DNA from: Chitinophagaceae bacterium UBA3961 | Lineage (GTDB): Bacteria > Bacteroidota > Bacteroidia > Chitinophagales > Chitinophagaceae | Assembly (NCBI GenBank): GCA_002385265.1 | Contig: DGDD01000279.1 | Span: forward strand, 1-13,365 | DNA length: 13,365 nucleotides | Reading direction: 5' to 3' | In this document: piece by piece, positions 1-7,624 of the stretch | Layout of the letters: each line of letters opens with the position of its first letter | Position numbering within the stretch: the stretch's first letter is position 1 | The notes under the pieces: generated by a model | Told to the model about the DNA's origin: nothing | Databases searched by the model: none | The model's input: only the letters and a program-made list of their open reading frames with translations | Position numbers and translations under genes: made by a program

Positions 1-41
1 TATCCCGGCTGTTTCATTATTAATTATTACTTATTAATTAG
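1..41. repeat. Partial end of a dispersed intergenic repeat
   Basis: The stretch starting at GGCTGTTTCATT followed by AT-rich TTAATTATTA units matches the outer end of the larger repeat copy at 11361-11388. Only this AT-rich end lies in the window; the GC-rich core, if present, would be to the left. It runs into the stop codon of the minus-strand gene that ends at 27, so the repeat abuts a gene 3' end, as do the other copies here. Confidence 0.5.
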
Positions 42-371
42 CTCCTCCCAATACTCCGCCGCTCTCCTCGTATGCGGAATCACTATCGTGCCGCCAACAA
101 TATTGGCTACGGCGAAGATTTCGTAGAGCTCTTCGGTGGTGACGCCCAGTTCATGGCATTTTTCTACGTGGTATTTAATACAGTCGTCGCAGCGCAAAAC
201 CATGCTGGCTACTAAGCCCAACATCTCTTTGGTTTTTTTGGGAAGCGCACCATCGTCGTAGGTATTGGTATCGAGGTTCCACAAGCGCTTCATCACTAAA
301 TTGTTCTTGCTTAAAATCACCTCGTTCATTTTAGAACGGTATTCATTGAACTCTTGCTGTAATTTGCCCAT
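27..371 (-). CDS. Carboxymuconolactone decarboxylase / AhpD-like family protein
   Basis: This 114-residue protein is small and all-helical in appearance and carries the AhpD-type redox motif CxxCxxxH (C61, C64, H68, in RCDDCIKYH). In AhpD these cysteines and the histidine give alkylhydroperoxidase/disulfide-reductase activity; in decarboxylase members of the same fold the cysteines are usually absent, so a peroxidase or thiol-redox role is more likely than decarboxylation (inference). The downstream segment with VTTEELYEIFAVANIVGG is typical of the family's second helical half. There is no signal peptide, so it should be cytoplasmic. It is transcribed divergently from the secreted peptidase gene, with about 100 bases between starts. 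The exact substrate cannot be read from the sequence. Confidence 0.88.
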   Translation of the reverse strand: MGKLQQEFNEYRSKMNEVILSKNNLVMKRLWNLDTNTYDDGALPKKTKEMLGLVASMVLRCDDCIKYHVEKCHELGVTTEELYEIFAVANIVGGTIVIPHTRRAAEYWEELINK

Positions 372-399
372 AATCGTCGTAATTTAAGTGCCCAAAGTT

Positions 400-429
400 C
401 GTGATTTTAATGGTGTGAAGGGAATCACG
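400..429. promoter_or_regulatory. Inverted repeat in the divergent region before the S9 peptidase
   Basis: CGTGATT (400-406) and AATCACG (423-429) are perfect 7-bp inverted arms separated by 16 bases. They sit between two divergently transcribed genes, so the element could be an operator or an mRNA hairpin. No matching -33/-7 promoter pair was found around it, so its role is uncertain. Confidence 0.3.
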
Positions 430-474
430 TACATTTAAATGACGGATTTCAAACAATTTTTTAAACGAGAGATT

Positions 475-2628
475 ATGAGAAAAACAGCTGCTTGGATACT
501 CGTATCCTTCTTTTACATTACTGCCTTCGCTCAAACAAAAGAAGGCATCAAAGTTACCGACCTCCTTCAGGTAAAATCCATCAACAGCGTGGCATTGAGC
601 CCCGATGGCTCAAAAGCCCTGTACGCGCTAACTTCCATTGAACTGAACGATAATGCTAAATGGGACTACAAATACACAACCCAACTTTGGATCGCCCCTA
701 CCGATGGTAACGGAGAAGCCTATCCTATTACAACCGCTAAAGAAGGTGCTTCACAAGGTAGTTTTAGTCCGAATGGAAAAGACATTGTTTTTGTAAGAGC
801 CGTAAACGGTCGACCACAATTGTTCTTGCTTTCCTTGAGTGGAGGCGAACCCAAGCAATTGACCAATTTCAAATACGGTGCTTCCAATCCACGTTGGAAT
901 GCCGATGGTACCGCGCTCTTGTTCACTGCTTCCATCAATCTCAAAGAATTCATTCGCGATCCGCAACTCAATCCCAACAAAGAAGTGCCCAGTTGGAACA
1001 GCGAGAAACCCGGATTCACCAATAACAGCAACCTCGTTCCCAATACTGCCAAACCCGATCCCAATGGATCAATGGAAGAAGTGAGAGCTTATTTAGAGCT
1101 CAACGAAACCGACCGCATGGCGAAAGTGATCAACAAACTCAATTTTCAAGAGGAGTCAACCACCAGCGGCGAATCTTCCATCAGCCATGTGTTCTTACTC
1201 AACCTCAAAAAAGGCGGCAATCCCGTTCCGGTTACCAAAGGATTCTACAGTTTCTCCAATCCTCAATTCATTCCCGGCACCAATAGTATTTTAGTGGATG
1301 CCGATTACAATACTGAAGTCAGCCCCGATAGAACACAGGAATCACAGATCATGAAAGTAGATCTCAGCACCGGAGCTGCTACTTTATTCCTTGGCAAAAA
1401 AGACATGAGTTATAACGGTTCCGTTGTTTCTCCCGATGGTAAATTCATTGCCTTTCAATATGGCAATACCGGCTTTGCCTCCGTTCCTGCGCTGGGCATC
1501 ATTGCAGTAGATGGCAGTCCGGAATCTGTTCTCACCATTCCTTTCGACAGAAATAAGAACAGTGTGATCTGGGGGCCCGATAACAATACCCTCTATTTCA
1601 CCGCTTCTTCAAACGGTGGTATTACCTTGAATAAATTGGAGATTCCAACCAGAAAAATCACCACCCTCACCGATGTGAATTCCGGTATCAACGCCATTGC
1701 TATTAAAAACGGCGTGGCAGTGTATTCCAAAACACAGGTCACCAATCCATTTGAACTGTATGTGAGTACGGGCGATTTCAAAACCGATAAAGCACTCACG
1801 CATCATAACAGCGACTGGATCGCAAACAAACAATTAAGCATACCCGAAAAACACAGTTTTGTGAATGAGAAAGGGTTAACGGTTGAATACTGGGTGATGA
1901 AACCCACCAATTACGAGCCCGGCAAGAAATATCCATTGTTATTGGAAATCCACGGTGGACCTTCTGCTATGTGGGGACCCGGCGAAAACTCAATGTGGCA
2001 TGAGTTTCAGTTCTGGTGTTCAAAAGGCTATGGTGTGGTGTACAGCAATCCCCGCGGATCGGGTGGTTATGGAGTGAATTTCCTCAGAGCCAATGTGAAC
2101 GATTGGGGCAATGGACCGATGAGAGATGTGCTCACTTCTCTCGACAAAGCGGTAGCCGAAGGTTGGGCCGATACTTCTAAACTGGCCATAACCGGTGGTT
2201 CTTATGCAGGTTATTTGGTGGCCTATATTATTGGTCACGACAAACGTTTCAAAGCGGCTTGCTCACAGAGAGGGGTATACGATTTAAGAGCTTTCTTTGG
2301 TGAGGGTAATGCTTGGCGTTTGGTACCGAATTATTTTGGGGGATATCCTTGGGAGAAGAATGTATTGCCGATTCTAGAGCGTGAATCGCCCATCAACTAT
2401 GTTCAAAACATCACTACTCCGTATATCATTTTCCATGGTGAGAACGATTTAAGAACCGGTGTTATTCAAGGTGAGCAATTATACAAGAGCTTGAAAGTAT
2501 TAGGCAGACCGGTGGAATATGTGCGTCATCCGGGTGCTACCCATGAAATCACGAGAAGTGGAGTGAATAGGCAGAGAATTGATCAGATGCTGAGGACTTG
2601 GGAGTTTTTTGCGAGATATATAAATTAA
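475..2628 (+). CDS. Secreted S9 family (prolyl oligopeptidase-type) serine peptidase
   Basis: The protein should hydrolyse short peptides in the periplasm or at the cell surface, often after proline or as a dipeptidyl/acylaminoacyl peptidase. I chose the ATG at 475 (717 residues) rather than the in-frame ATG at 439, because 475 gives a clean signal peptide, MRKTAAWILVSFFYITAFAQ, cut near AFAQ. Residues about 25-440 hold beta-propeller PD40-like units such as LSPDGSKALYA, FSPNGKDIVFV and WNADGTALLFT. The C-terminal third is the alpha/beta-hydrolase domain with HGGPSAMWG (oxyanion side), nucleophile S576 in GGSYAG, D658 in HGENDLRTG and H690 in HPGATHEI, so the triad is complete. Alanine replaces the last glycine of the usual GxSxG. 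It is a single gene converging on the MFS transporter. Exact specificity is unknown. Confidence 0.92.
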   Translation: MRKTAAWILVSFFYITAFAQTKEGIKVTDLLQVKSINSVALSPDGSKALYALTSIELNDNAKWDYKYTTQLWIAPTDGNGEAYPITTAKEGASQGSFSPNGKDIVFVRAVNGRPQLFLLSLSGGEPKQLTNFKYGASNPRWNADGTALLFTASINLKEFIRDPQLNPNKEVPSWNSEKPGFTNNSNLVPNTAKPDPNGSMEEVRAYLELNETDRMAKVINKLNFQEESTTSGESSISHVFLLNLKKGGNPVPVTKGFYSFSNPQFIPGTNSILVDADYNTEVSPDRTQESQIMKVDLSTGAATLFLGKKDMSYNGSVVSPDGKFIAFQYGNTGFASVPALGIIAVDGSPESVLTIPFDRNKNSVIWGPDNNTLYFTASSNGGITLNKLEIPTRKITTLTDVNSGINAIAIKNGVAVYSKTQVTNPFELYVSTGDFKTDKALTHHNSDWIANKQLSIPEKHSFVNEKGLTVEYWVMKPTNYEPGKKYPLLLEIHGGPSAMWGPGENSMWHEFQFWCSKGYGVVYSNPRGSGGYGVNFLRANVNDWGNGPMRDVLTSLDKAVAEGWADTSKLAITGGSYAGYLVAYIIGHDKRFKAACSQRGVYDLRAFFGEGNAWRLVPNYFGGYPWEKNVLPILERESPINYVQNITTPYIIFHGENDLRTGVIQGEQLYKSLKVLGRPVEYVRHPGATHEITRSGVNRQRIDQMLRTWEFFARYIN

Positions 2629-2664
2629 GTTGTTGAGTTCTAAGTTTTTTAGTTTTGAGTTTTG

Positions 2665-2839
2665 AACCGCGGCGGCGCAGCGAACGCAGCGATTACGCGG
2701 CGTTTAAACCCTCTTATAAAATAAGTAAATGCTTAAGTTATCTAGGGAAATTCCTTTACGAGCTGTTTTCAAAACTTTTGAGGCTGACACAATGAGAGAC
2801 TCGCTGCGTTACCGCCGCGTCCGCTGCGCCGCCGCGGTA
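2665..2839. repeat. Intergenic inverted repeat made of two GC-rich repeat copies
   Basis: The 16-base arm CCGCGGCGGCGCAGCG at 2667-2682 returns as its exact reverse complement at 2822-2837. The similarity continues, less perfectly, into flanking CAGCG/ACGCGGCG units. The central 95 or so bases are AT-richer and have no ORF. The GCGGCGCAGCG core is shared with copies near 11275, 12455 and 13245. The element fills the gap between two convergent genes, where it could fold into a long hairpin and stop transcription from both sides (inference). Confidence 0.75.
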
Positions 2840-2873
2840 AAAAAAACTTTACCCTAACTTAATAACCAAAAAA

Positions 2874-4100
2874 CTAAACAACTTGCTTCCTATCCGGATG
2901 CAATGCCCTATACGCCATATAAGCACTCACCACCATAAACACCGCTCCAACATAAAACGGAATACCCGGCATTTTAACCGCCACTTTATTACTCGTGAAA
3001 TAGGAGAACAATCCGGTCATCATCAGCGGACCAATAATAGAAGTTAAACTAATCAAACTCGTAAGCGCCCCTTGGATCTCCCCCTGTTCATTCGCCGCCA
3101 CTTGGTTGGAAATAATACCTTGGATCGCGGGACCCGCAATACCACCCAAGCAATACACGATCGTGAACGCATACATCATCCAACCCTGCGAAGCCAGCGC
3201 GAACAATACCATCCCCAATGCATAAAACAAGAAACCGATGTACACGCTCTTTTCTTGTCCAAACAATTGCAAACTCTTCTTCATCAATCCCGCTTGCACA
3301 ATGGCCACGCAAACACCAACCACACCCAAAGAAATACCCACTTCACGTTCATGCCAATTGAATTTATAGATGCTGTAATAACTCCAATTGCTTTGTACGG
3401 CATGAGAAGCCAGGTAGATCAATCCGAAGGATACAACCAGTCCCGACAGGGCCGGATATTTCTGAATCGCTTTTAAAGAACCGATGGGATTGGCGCGTTT
3501 CCAATCGAACTCGCGGCGGTTTTCCAGCGACAAAGACTCGGGCAATACAAAAAAGCCATAGAGCCAGTTGAGTAAAGTAAGGATGGCCGCCACAACAAAG
3601 GGGAAGCGGGGACCGAAGCCACCGAGGAGTCCACCAATAACGGGACCGATGATAAAGCCCATTCCAAACGCCGCGCCGATCATACCGAAATTCTTAGCCT
3701 TGGTTTCCGGGGTACTCACATCGGCGATATAGGCGGTAGCGGTGGTAAAGCTGGCACCGGTAATACCGGCGATCACTCTACCTAGGAAGAGCCAACCGAT
3801 GGAGGGGGCAAAAGCGAGAAAGAGGTAATCGAGTCCGAAGCCAAACAAGGAGATCAGCAGTACGGGTCTGCGACCGTATTTATCACTCAGGTTACCGAGC
3901 ACGGGGGCGAAGAGGAACTGTACTCCGGCATAGGCGAAGAGCAGGTAGCCGCCCCAACGGGAGGCGTCGCTAATATCGCCATGGATCATTTGTTGGATCA
4001 GTTTGGGCATCACGGGGATGATGATTCCAAAGCCTATAACATCGATGAGGAGGGTGATAAAGATGAAGCCGATAGCAGCTTGTTTGTTTTTGGTGGCCAT
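2874..4100 (-). CDS. TetA-like (TCR/Tet family) MFS drug efflux transporter
   Basis: A 408-residue inner-membrane protein with about 12 hydrophobic helices, the usual size for the DHA1 drug:proton antiporter group. The loop between helices 2 and 3 has motif [12 protein letters not shown] (69-79). The helix 5 region has the antiporter motif C, with [16 protein letters not shown] at 142-157, and [10 protein letters not shown] precedes it as in TetA proteins. It probably exports a small hydrophobic compound in exchange for protons. Automatic annotation often calls such proteins tetracycline resistance proteins, but the substrate cannot be inferred here and most environmental members are not proven resistance genes. 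It is transcribed alone, convergent with the S9 peptidase and divergent from the cytochrome c gene. Confidence 0.93.
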   Translation of the reverse strand: MATKNKQAAIGFIFITLLIDVIGFGIIIPVMPKLIQQMIHGDISDASRWGGYLLFAYAGVQFLFAPVLGNLSDKYGRRPVLLISLFGFGLDYLFLAFAPSIGWLFLGRVIAGITGASFTTATAYIADVSTPETKAKNFGMIGAAFGMGFIIGPVIGGLLGGFGPRFPFVVAAILTLLNWLYGFFVLPESLSLENRREFDWKRANPIGSLKAIQKYPALSGLVVSFGLIYLASHAVQSNWSYYSIYKFNWHEREVGISLGVVGVCVAIVQAGLMKKSLQLFGQEKSVYIGFLFYALGMVLFALASQGWMMYAFTIVYCLGGIAGPAIQGIISNQVAANEQGEIQGALTSLISLTSIIGPLMMTGLFSYFTSNKVAVKMPGIPFYVGAVFMVVSAYMAYRALHPDRKQVV

Positions 4101-4125
4101 AAATGCAAAATAAATCGAAAAAAAT

Positions 4126-4154
4126 CAAAGATCGGGTGACAGTTTATTGACAAA
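4126..4154 (-). promoter_or_regulatory. Candidate promoter of the MFS transporter gene
   Basis: Read on the minus strand, TTTG (4154-4151) and GATCTTTG (4133-4126) resemble the Bacteroidota -33 TTTG and -7 TAnnTTTG boxes. The -7 box differs at its first base and the spacer is 17 rather than the usual 19-21. The start would fall roughly 20 bases before the ATG at 4100. This is a weak pattern match. Confidence 0.3.
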
Positions 4155-4164
4155 TAATCGTCAA
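4147..4164. promoter_or_regulatory. Operator-like palindrome between divergent MFS and cytochrome genes
   Basis: TTGAC (4147-4151) and GTCAA (4160-4164) are inverted half sites around eight A/T-rich bases. The element overlaps the candidate -33 box of the transporter promoter, so a bound regulator could block the MFS gene. No regulator gene is adjacent. Half sites this short also occur by chance. Confidence 0.3.
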
Positions 4165-4232
4165 ATTCACATTAATGAATCTTGAGAGGCACAACCTTCC
4201 TTTGGGGATTCGCGTAACAAACACCAATCAAC

Positions 4233-4646
4233 ATGACTATGAACAAGAAATTTGCAGTAGTGCTGCTGCTCTCAGCCACTGTGGTATTAGGCATTGCAGC
4301 CAGCCAGCCACCACAAGAACAACCCAAGCGCAATTTAAAAGTATTACCCAAAGACATCAGCCACGAAGATCTCGACAAGATCATGCACGGCTTCAATGAT
4401 GCATTGGGAGTAAAATGTAATTTCTGTCATGCCGGCGCTCAAGTAGACGGCCGTTTCAAAATGGACTTCGCCAGCGACGAGAAGCCTGAAAAGCAAATGG
4501 CTCGCAATATGTGGAAGATGACCGGCAAAATCAACAAGAAATTCTTCAAGTTCAACTCCGGCACCGCAGGCGCTGTTCCCCCTGTAACCTGTATGACTTG
4601 TCACAACGGCAAGCCACACCCTAGCAACGGAGCTGCTGCTCACTAA
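4233..4646 (+). CDS. Small periplasmic c-type cytochrome with two CxxCH heme sites
   Basis: The product (137 residues) has an N-terminal export signal (MNKKFAVVLLLSATVVLGIAA) and two covalent heme c motifs, CNFCH at 62-66 and CMTCH at 120-124, so it should be a diheme electron carrier outside the cytoplasmic membrane. The stretch LKVLPKDIS...LDKIMHGFNDALGVKCNFCH resembles the domain named after the photosynthetic reaction-centre cytochrome subunit, which is common in non-photosynthetic Bacteroidota and Acidobacteria. No photosynthesis is implied. A second ATG at 4239 (residue 3) is an equally good start. No other respiratory gene lies nearby, so its redox partner is unknown. It is followed within 30 bases by a strong terminator, so it is probably monocistronic. 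Confidence 0.88.
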   Translation: MTMNKKFAVVLLLSATVVLGIAASQPPQEQPKRNLKVLPKDISHEDLDKIMHGFNDALGVKCNFCHAGAQVDGRFKMDFASDEKPEKQMARNMWKMTGKINKKFFKFNSGTAGAVPPVTCMTCHNGKPHPSNGAAAH

Positions 4647-4672
4647 GAGGGATTCAAAAATAATTATAGGAG

Positions 4673-4696
4673 AGACCGCGAGAGCGGTCTTTTTTT
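4673..4696 (+). terminator. Intrinsic terminator after the cytochrome c gene
   Basis: AGACCGC (4673-4679), loop GAGA, then GCGGTCT (4684-4690) forms a perfect 7-bp stem that runs straight into a T tract (4690-4696). It starts 27 bases after the cytochrome stop codon. Confidence 0.9.
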
Positions 4697-4726
4697 GCAC
4701 TATCTTCTCTGTGAATTTTTCAATAG

Positions 4727-5005
4727 CACCTAACTAAAAACAGACCGAGTCAAATAGACTACAACCCAACAACCAACCAAATTGAAATTGATGCAAAAAA
4801 GTACTACGACAAATATGGAAGAATTGGCGCTAGTGGTGATGAATTAAAAAAGTATATTATTAATATCTATAAAACTCTAATGTATAGAGGAATACGAGGC
4901 ACGTACATATATGCTTGCAATAAATCACTTCAAGAATATCTCAAAAAACATATTGAAACGTTTAAAAACCCTTCCAATTTAGAGTTTTACGCAACGATGA
5001 GATAA
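4727..5005 (+). pseudogene. Truncated C-terminal remnant of a DUF2075/Schlafen-like helicase
   Basis: An open frame with no plausible start (bounded upstream by TAG at 4724) encodes about 92 residues. They include NQIEIDAKKYYDKYGR, LKKYIINIYKTLMYRG and RGTYIYACNKSLQEYLKK. The pattern of IYxTLxxRGxxGTYxYxxxxxLxEYL is what I know from the C-terminal end of DUF2075 (Schlafen group 3-like) DNA/RNA helicase-domain proteins, just after the last helicase motif. The ATPase part is missing; only the last part survives, beginning within about 30-50 bases of the cytochrome terminator, so the 5' part was probably deleted. The frame stops at 5003. The expected continuation is found in a different frame, in the next entry. 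The region is AT-rich compared with its neighbours, in keeping with foreign origin. Recognition is from memory of the family, not a search. Confidence 0.6.
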
Positions 5006-5028
5006 AGCCATACGTCAATTGTATCCCA

Positions 5029-5457
5029 TTGATTGATATCACAGTTGCAGCTGGTGATTTCAGTCCCTTACAACAACAATCTGAGCTAACATGGGTTGAA
5101 CCACCTTTCAACGTAGCAGCTAGAGAAGGTTACTTCATATGTAAGGTAGTTGGCGAATCGATGAATAAAAGAATTCCGAATGGTTCCTACTGTTTGTTTT
5201 CAGAAGATCCAGGTGGATCTCGAAACGGGAAAATAGTTTTAGTTCAATCAACATCAATAAATGACTCAGAATTTGGATCAGGCTACACAGTCAAAGAGTA
5301 CCATAGCGTAAAGAGTAGATCTGAAGATACATGGAGACACGAATCTATTGTGCTAAAGCCGTTGTCCGACTTGAATTTCTACGAAGACATTGTATTAACT
5401 GAAGATGATTTACAAAAGTTTAAAGTTGTGGGTGTCTTTGTGAAAGTAATTAATTAG
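5029..5457 (+). CDS. LexA-like S24 peptidase domain, 3' part of a frameshifted gene
   Basis: The frame encodes a LexA/UmuD-type serine peptidase domain. S44 in VVGESMNK and K89 in YTVKEY match the Ser-Lys dyad, 45 residues apart as in LexA-type domains; IPNGSYCLF and NGKIVLVQ are the usual core strands. There is no N-terminal DNA-binding domain. The only start here is TTG at 5029, and the frame stays open upstream to 4966, reading FRVLRNDEIKPYVNCIPLID, which looks like the native linker. This suggests the domain was the C-terminal end of the helicase gene whose remnant precedes it, now out of register by one base (net loss of one, or gain of two, between about 4966 and 5002). In related fusions the S24 domain follows a helicase. 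It is listed as a CDS because the domain is intact, but it may well be a pseudogene. Confidence 0.6.
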   Translation: MIDITVAAGDFSPLQQQSELTWVEPPFNVAAREGYFICKVVGESMNKRIPNGSYCLFSEDPGGSRNGKIVLVQSTSINDSEFGSGYTVKEYHSVKSRSEDTWRHESIVLKPLSDLNFYEDIVLTEDDLQKFKVVGVFVKVIN

Positions 5458-5726
5458 CATTACGGAATCATCAATGTAGCTTTATAACACATAGGACATT
5501 TTTTGCAATGGCTTAACTGATTCAATTAACGATTATTTCTCGTATTTCATTTGTGCTGTATAAGATAGTATTTCTTTCGCCCAAGAGTTTGAGCCCCTTT
5601 CACTAACAAAAACAAAAGAACAACAGTCTTTTAATCTTTTGCTCAAAAACCACAAAATTGTGATCCACAATTACAACTTCTCTGCTCAACAACTTCTACT
5701 TCAAAGATGTTAAGTGAAAGAATCTC
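5458..5726. other. AT-rich stretch without a convincing gene
   Basis: About 270 bases between the S24 domain and the acyl-CoA dehydrogenase terminator. Only short frames are present. The longest I saw on the minus strand (ending at 5533) reads about 45 codons without an ATG start and includes SFVFVSERGSNSWAKEIL. It may be coding debris or chance. The only other feature is a small palindrome at 5656-5672. Together with 4700-5457 it forms an AT-rich block that looks like a decayed insertion. Confidence 0.5.
5656..5672. promoter_or_regulatory. Perfect 17-bp palindrome, operator-like
   Basis: AATTGTG (5656-5662), ATC, CACAATT (5666-5672) is a perfect 7-bp-arm palindrome. No T tract follows on either strand, so it is not a terminator. 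It may be a protein-binding site left over from the decayed element; no gene start lies just downstream. Confidence 0.3.
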
Positions 5727-5752
5727 AAAAAAAATCCCGCCTTACAGCGGGA
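5727..5752 (-). terminator. Intrinsic terminator of the acyl-CoA dehydrogenase transcript
   Basis: On the minus strand, TCCCGC (5752-5747), a six-base loop and GCGGGA (5740-5735) are followed by eight T residues (5734-5727). It lies about 50 bases past the stop codon at 5804. Confidence 0.9.
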
Positions 5753-5803
5753 CTCCATTAAGAGAACGGACAAATTAAGCGTAGTTCTTACTTAATCTGT
5801 TTA

Positions 5804-7594
5804 TTATAGTTTATACGTGTTATCAGCTAAAATTTTATCGGCGATGAAACGCTTGGCAGCTTTGCTGTTGAAAGGGGCAGCTTTGGTGAAACGTTTCAGT
5901 CCTAATAAAATCATGCGGTGCTCGTCGCCTTCAGCGAAACTGTTCACGGCATCCTTTGCGTGCTTGTGAATGCGGTCGGCGGCATCATACAAATAAGTGC
6001 TTACAATGGCTTTCTCGTATTCAACAGCAGCCGCGCCTTTTTGTTCGGTCAATTTCATCAAACGCAACAAAGCAGATTCTGCATTGTAGGTTTCAATGGC
6101 CATGTCGGCAATATTCATCAAGATCTCTTGCTCGCCTTCAATCTTCTGCATGTATTTCTGAATGGCTGCACCGGCTGTCAATAAAATTGCTTTTTTGAAA
6201 TTGGCGATCAATTTGCGCTCTGCTTCAAACGGCGCTTCTTCCCCACTGCCAAAATCAGGAATGCTCATCAACTCTTTCTGCACCGCAAAAGCCGGACCCA
6301 TCAAATCCAATTTACCCTTCATCGCACGTTTCAATACCATGTCTACGGTTAAGAGTCGGTTGATCTCGTTCGTTCCTTCGTAAATACGGTTGATTCTGCT
6401 GTCTCTATACGCTTTCGAAATCACATACTCATCGCTATAGCCATTACCACCGTGTATTTGCACGCCTTCGTCTACAATATGATCCAACACTTCACTTCCA
6501 TATACTTTCAACATCGCACATTCAATGGCATATTCTTCCGCAGCTCCCAACAAAGCCTCGTTAAAGGGCTTGCCGCTGTTCAACAATTCATGTTCCTTGT
6601 CATCGATCCATTTAGAGGCACGGTACAAAGCCGATTCACAAACCCAAAGGCGTACCGCCATTTCTCCCAACTTGTTCTTGATTGCTCCAAATTGACCAAT
6701 CGGTGTTTTGAACTGCTCTCTGGTATTGGCATACTGAACAGTAATGCCCATCGCACGCTTCGCACCACCCAAAGCAGCAGCACACAATTTCAAACGACCA
6801 ATGTTCAAAATGTTGAAGGCAATTACATGGCCTCTTCCAATTTCTCCCAATACATTCTCTACAGGCACTTTACAATCTTGGAAGAACAACTGAACCGTAG
6901 AGGATCCCTTGATCCCCATCTTGTGCTCTTCCTGACCTTGCGTAAATCCTTCAAATCCTCTTTCTATAATAAAGGCGGTAAACTTGTCACCGTCAATTTT
7001 TGCAAACACCGTATATACATCTGCAAAACCACCATTGGTGATCCAGCATTTCTGACCATTCAAAATATAATGCTTGCCATCGGCGCTCAACACCGCTGTT
7101 GTTTTCGCACCCAAGGCATCACTACCACTATTAGGCTCTGTAAGACCATAAGCACCTTTCCATTCGCCCGTTGCCAATTTTGGAATGTACTTGGCTTTTT
7201 GTGCGTCGTTACCAAAGTAGAGGATCGGCAAAGTTCCAATACCGGTATGGGCCGCAACGGCCACACTGAAACTAAAACCACCGCCCAATCCCTCGTTCAC
7301 AAGGGTAGAAGTGATAAAGTCTTTTCCCAATCCACCCAATTCTTCCGGAATAGAAGCACCTAACAAACCTTGCTCACCCGCTTTGGCAACCAACGACGGC
7401 ATCAACCCTTCTTCCATTTTATCAATGCGATCGAGGATCGGCAATACTTCCGCTTCCAAGAAAGAACCACACATGTCTTTTACCATCTGTTGTTCTTCGT
7501 TGAAATCTTCGGGAGAAAAAGTTTCAAAAGGAGAACTTTCTTTGATCAGCCATTCGCCGCCCTTGATGGAGGCTTGTTTGATTTCAGTGCTCAT
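5804..7594 (-). CDS. Long-form acyl-CoA dehydrogenase (FAD)
   Basis: The enzyme should oxidise acyl-CoA to trans-2-enoyl-CoA, the first step of fatty-acid beta-oxidation, using FAD in the cytoplasm. It has 596 residues, longer than the usual 380-400 of short/medium-chain enzymes; the extra C-terminal helical region (about 430-596) resembles the very-long-chain type. Visible motifs are TEPNSGSD (152-159) and WITNGG (184-189) of the FAD/substrate region, YANTREQFKTPIGQF, QIHGGNGY and RIYEGTNEINR. E406 in YEGT occupies the catalytic-base position. It lies 30 bases downstream of the marR gene on the same strand, so the two are probably co-transcribed, and it ends before a strong terminator. The 3-hydroxyacyl-CoA dehydrogenase and thiolase that often accompany this pair in Bacteroidota are absent here. 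Confidence 0.95.
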   Translation of the reverse strand: MSTEIKQASIKGGEWLIKESSPFETFSPEDFNEEQQMVKDMCGSFLEAEVLPILDRIDKMEEGLMPSLVAKAGEQGLLGASIPEELGGLGKDFITSTLVNEGLGGGFSFSVAVAAHTGIGTLPILYFGNDAQKAKYIPKLATGEWKGAYGLTEPNSGSDALGAKTTAVLSADGKHYILNGQKCWITNGGFADVYTVFAKIDGDKFTAFIIERGFEGFTQGQEEHKMGIKGSSTVQLFFQDCKVPVENVLGEIGRGHVIAFNILNIGRLKLCAAALGGAKRAMGITVQYANTREQFKTPIGQFGAIKNKLGEMAVRLWVCESALYRASKWIDDKEHELLNSGKPFNEALLGAAEEYAIECAMLKVYGSEVLDHIVDEGVQIHGGNGYSDEYVISKAYRDSRINRIYEGTNEINRLLTVDMVLKRAMKGKLDLMGPAFAVQKELMSIPDFGSGEEAPFEAERKLIANFKKAILLTAGAAIQKYMQKIEGEQEILMNIADMAIETYNAESALLRLMKLTEQKGAAAVEYEKAIVSTYLYDAADRIHKHAKDAVNSFAEGDEHRMILLGLKRFTKAAPFNSKAAKRFIADKILADNTYKL

Positions 7595-7624
7595 ATGACG
7601 TAGTTTAATATGTTAGAATTCGAA

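Noticed and set aside
439..474. Upstream in-frame ATG of the S9 peptidase adding 12 residues
   Set aside because: The added residues would put charged sequence before an otherwise perfect signal peptide that starts at 475.
4233..4646. Photosynthetic reaction-centre function for the cytochrome
   Set aside because: The domain name is historical; no photosynthesis genes are present and the family is common in non-phototrophs.
4941..4972. Programmed -1 frameshift joining the helicase tail to the S24 frame
   Set aside because: The A-rich runs (tcaaaaaac, tttaaaaac) are not in the right register for a canonical X XXY YYZ slip, and the gene is already 5'-truncated, so a plain indel is more likely.
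5533..5679. Minus-strand ~45-codon frame with SERGSNSW
   Set aside because: There is no ATG start near its beginning, it is short, and I cannot place it in a family; noted only as possible debris.
6452..7363. 303-codon plus-strand open frame opposite the acyl-CoA dehydrogenase
   Set aside because: It is antisense to a clearly coding, motif-rich gene and its translation has no recognisable domain; it reflects codon bias of the real gene.
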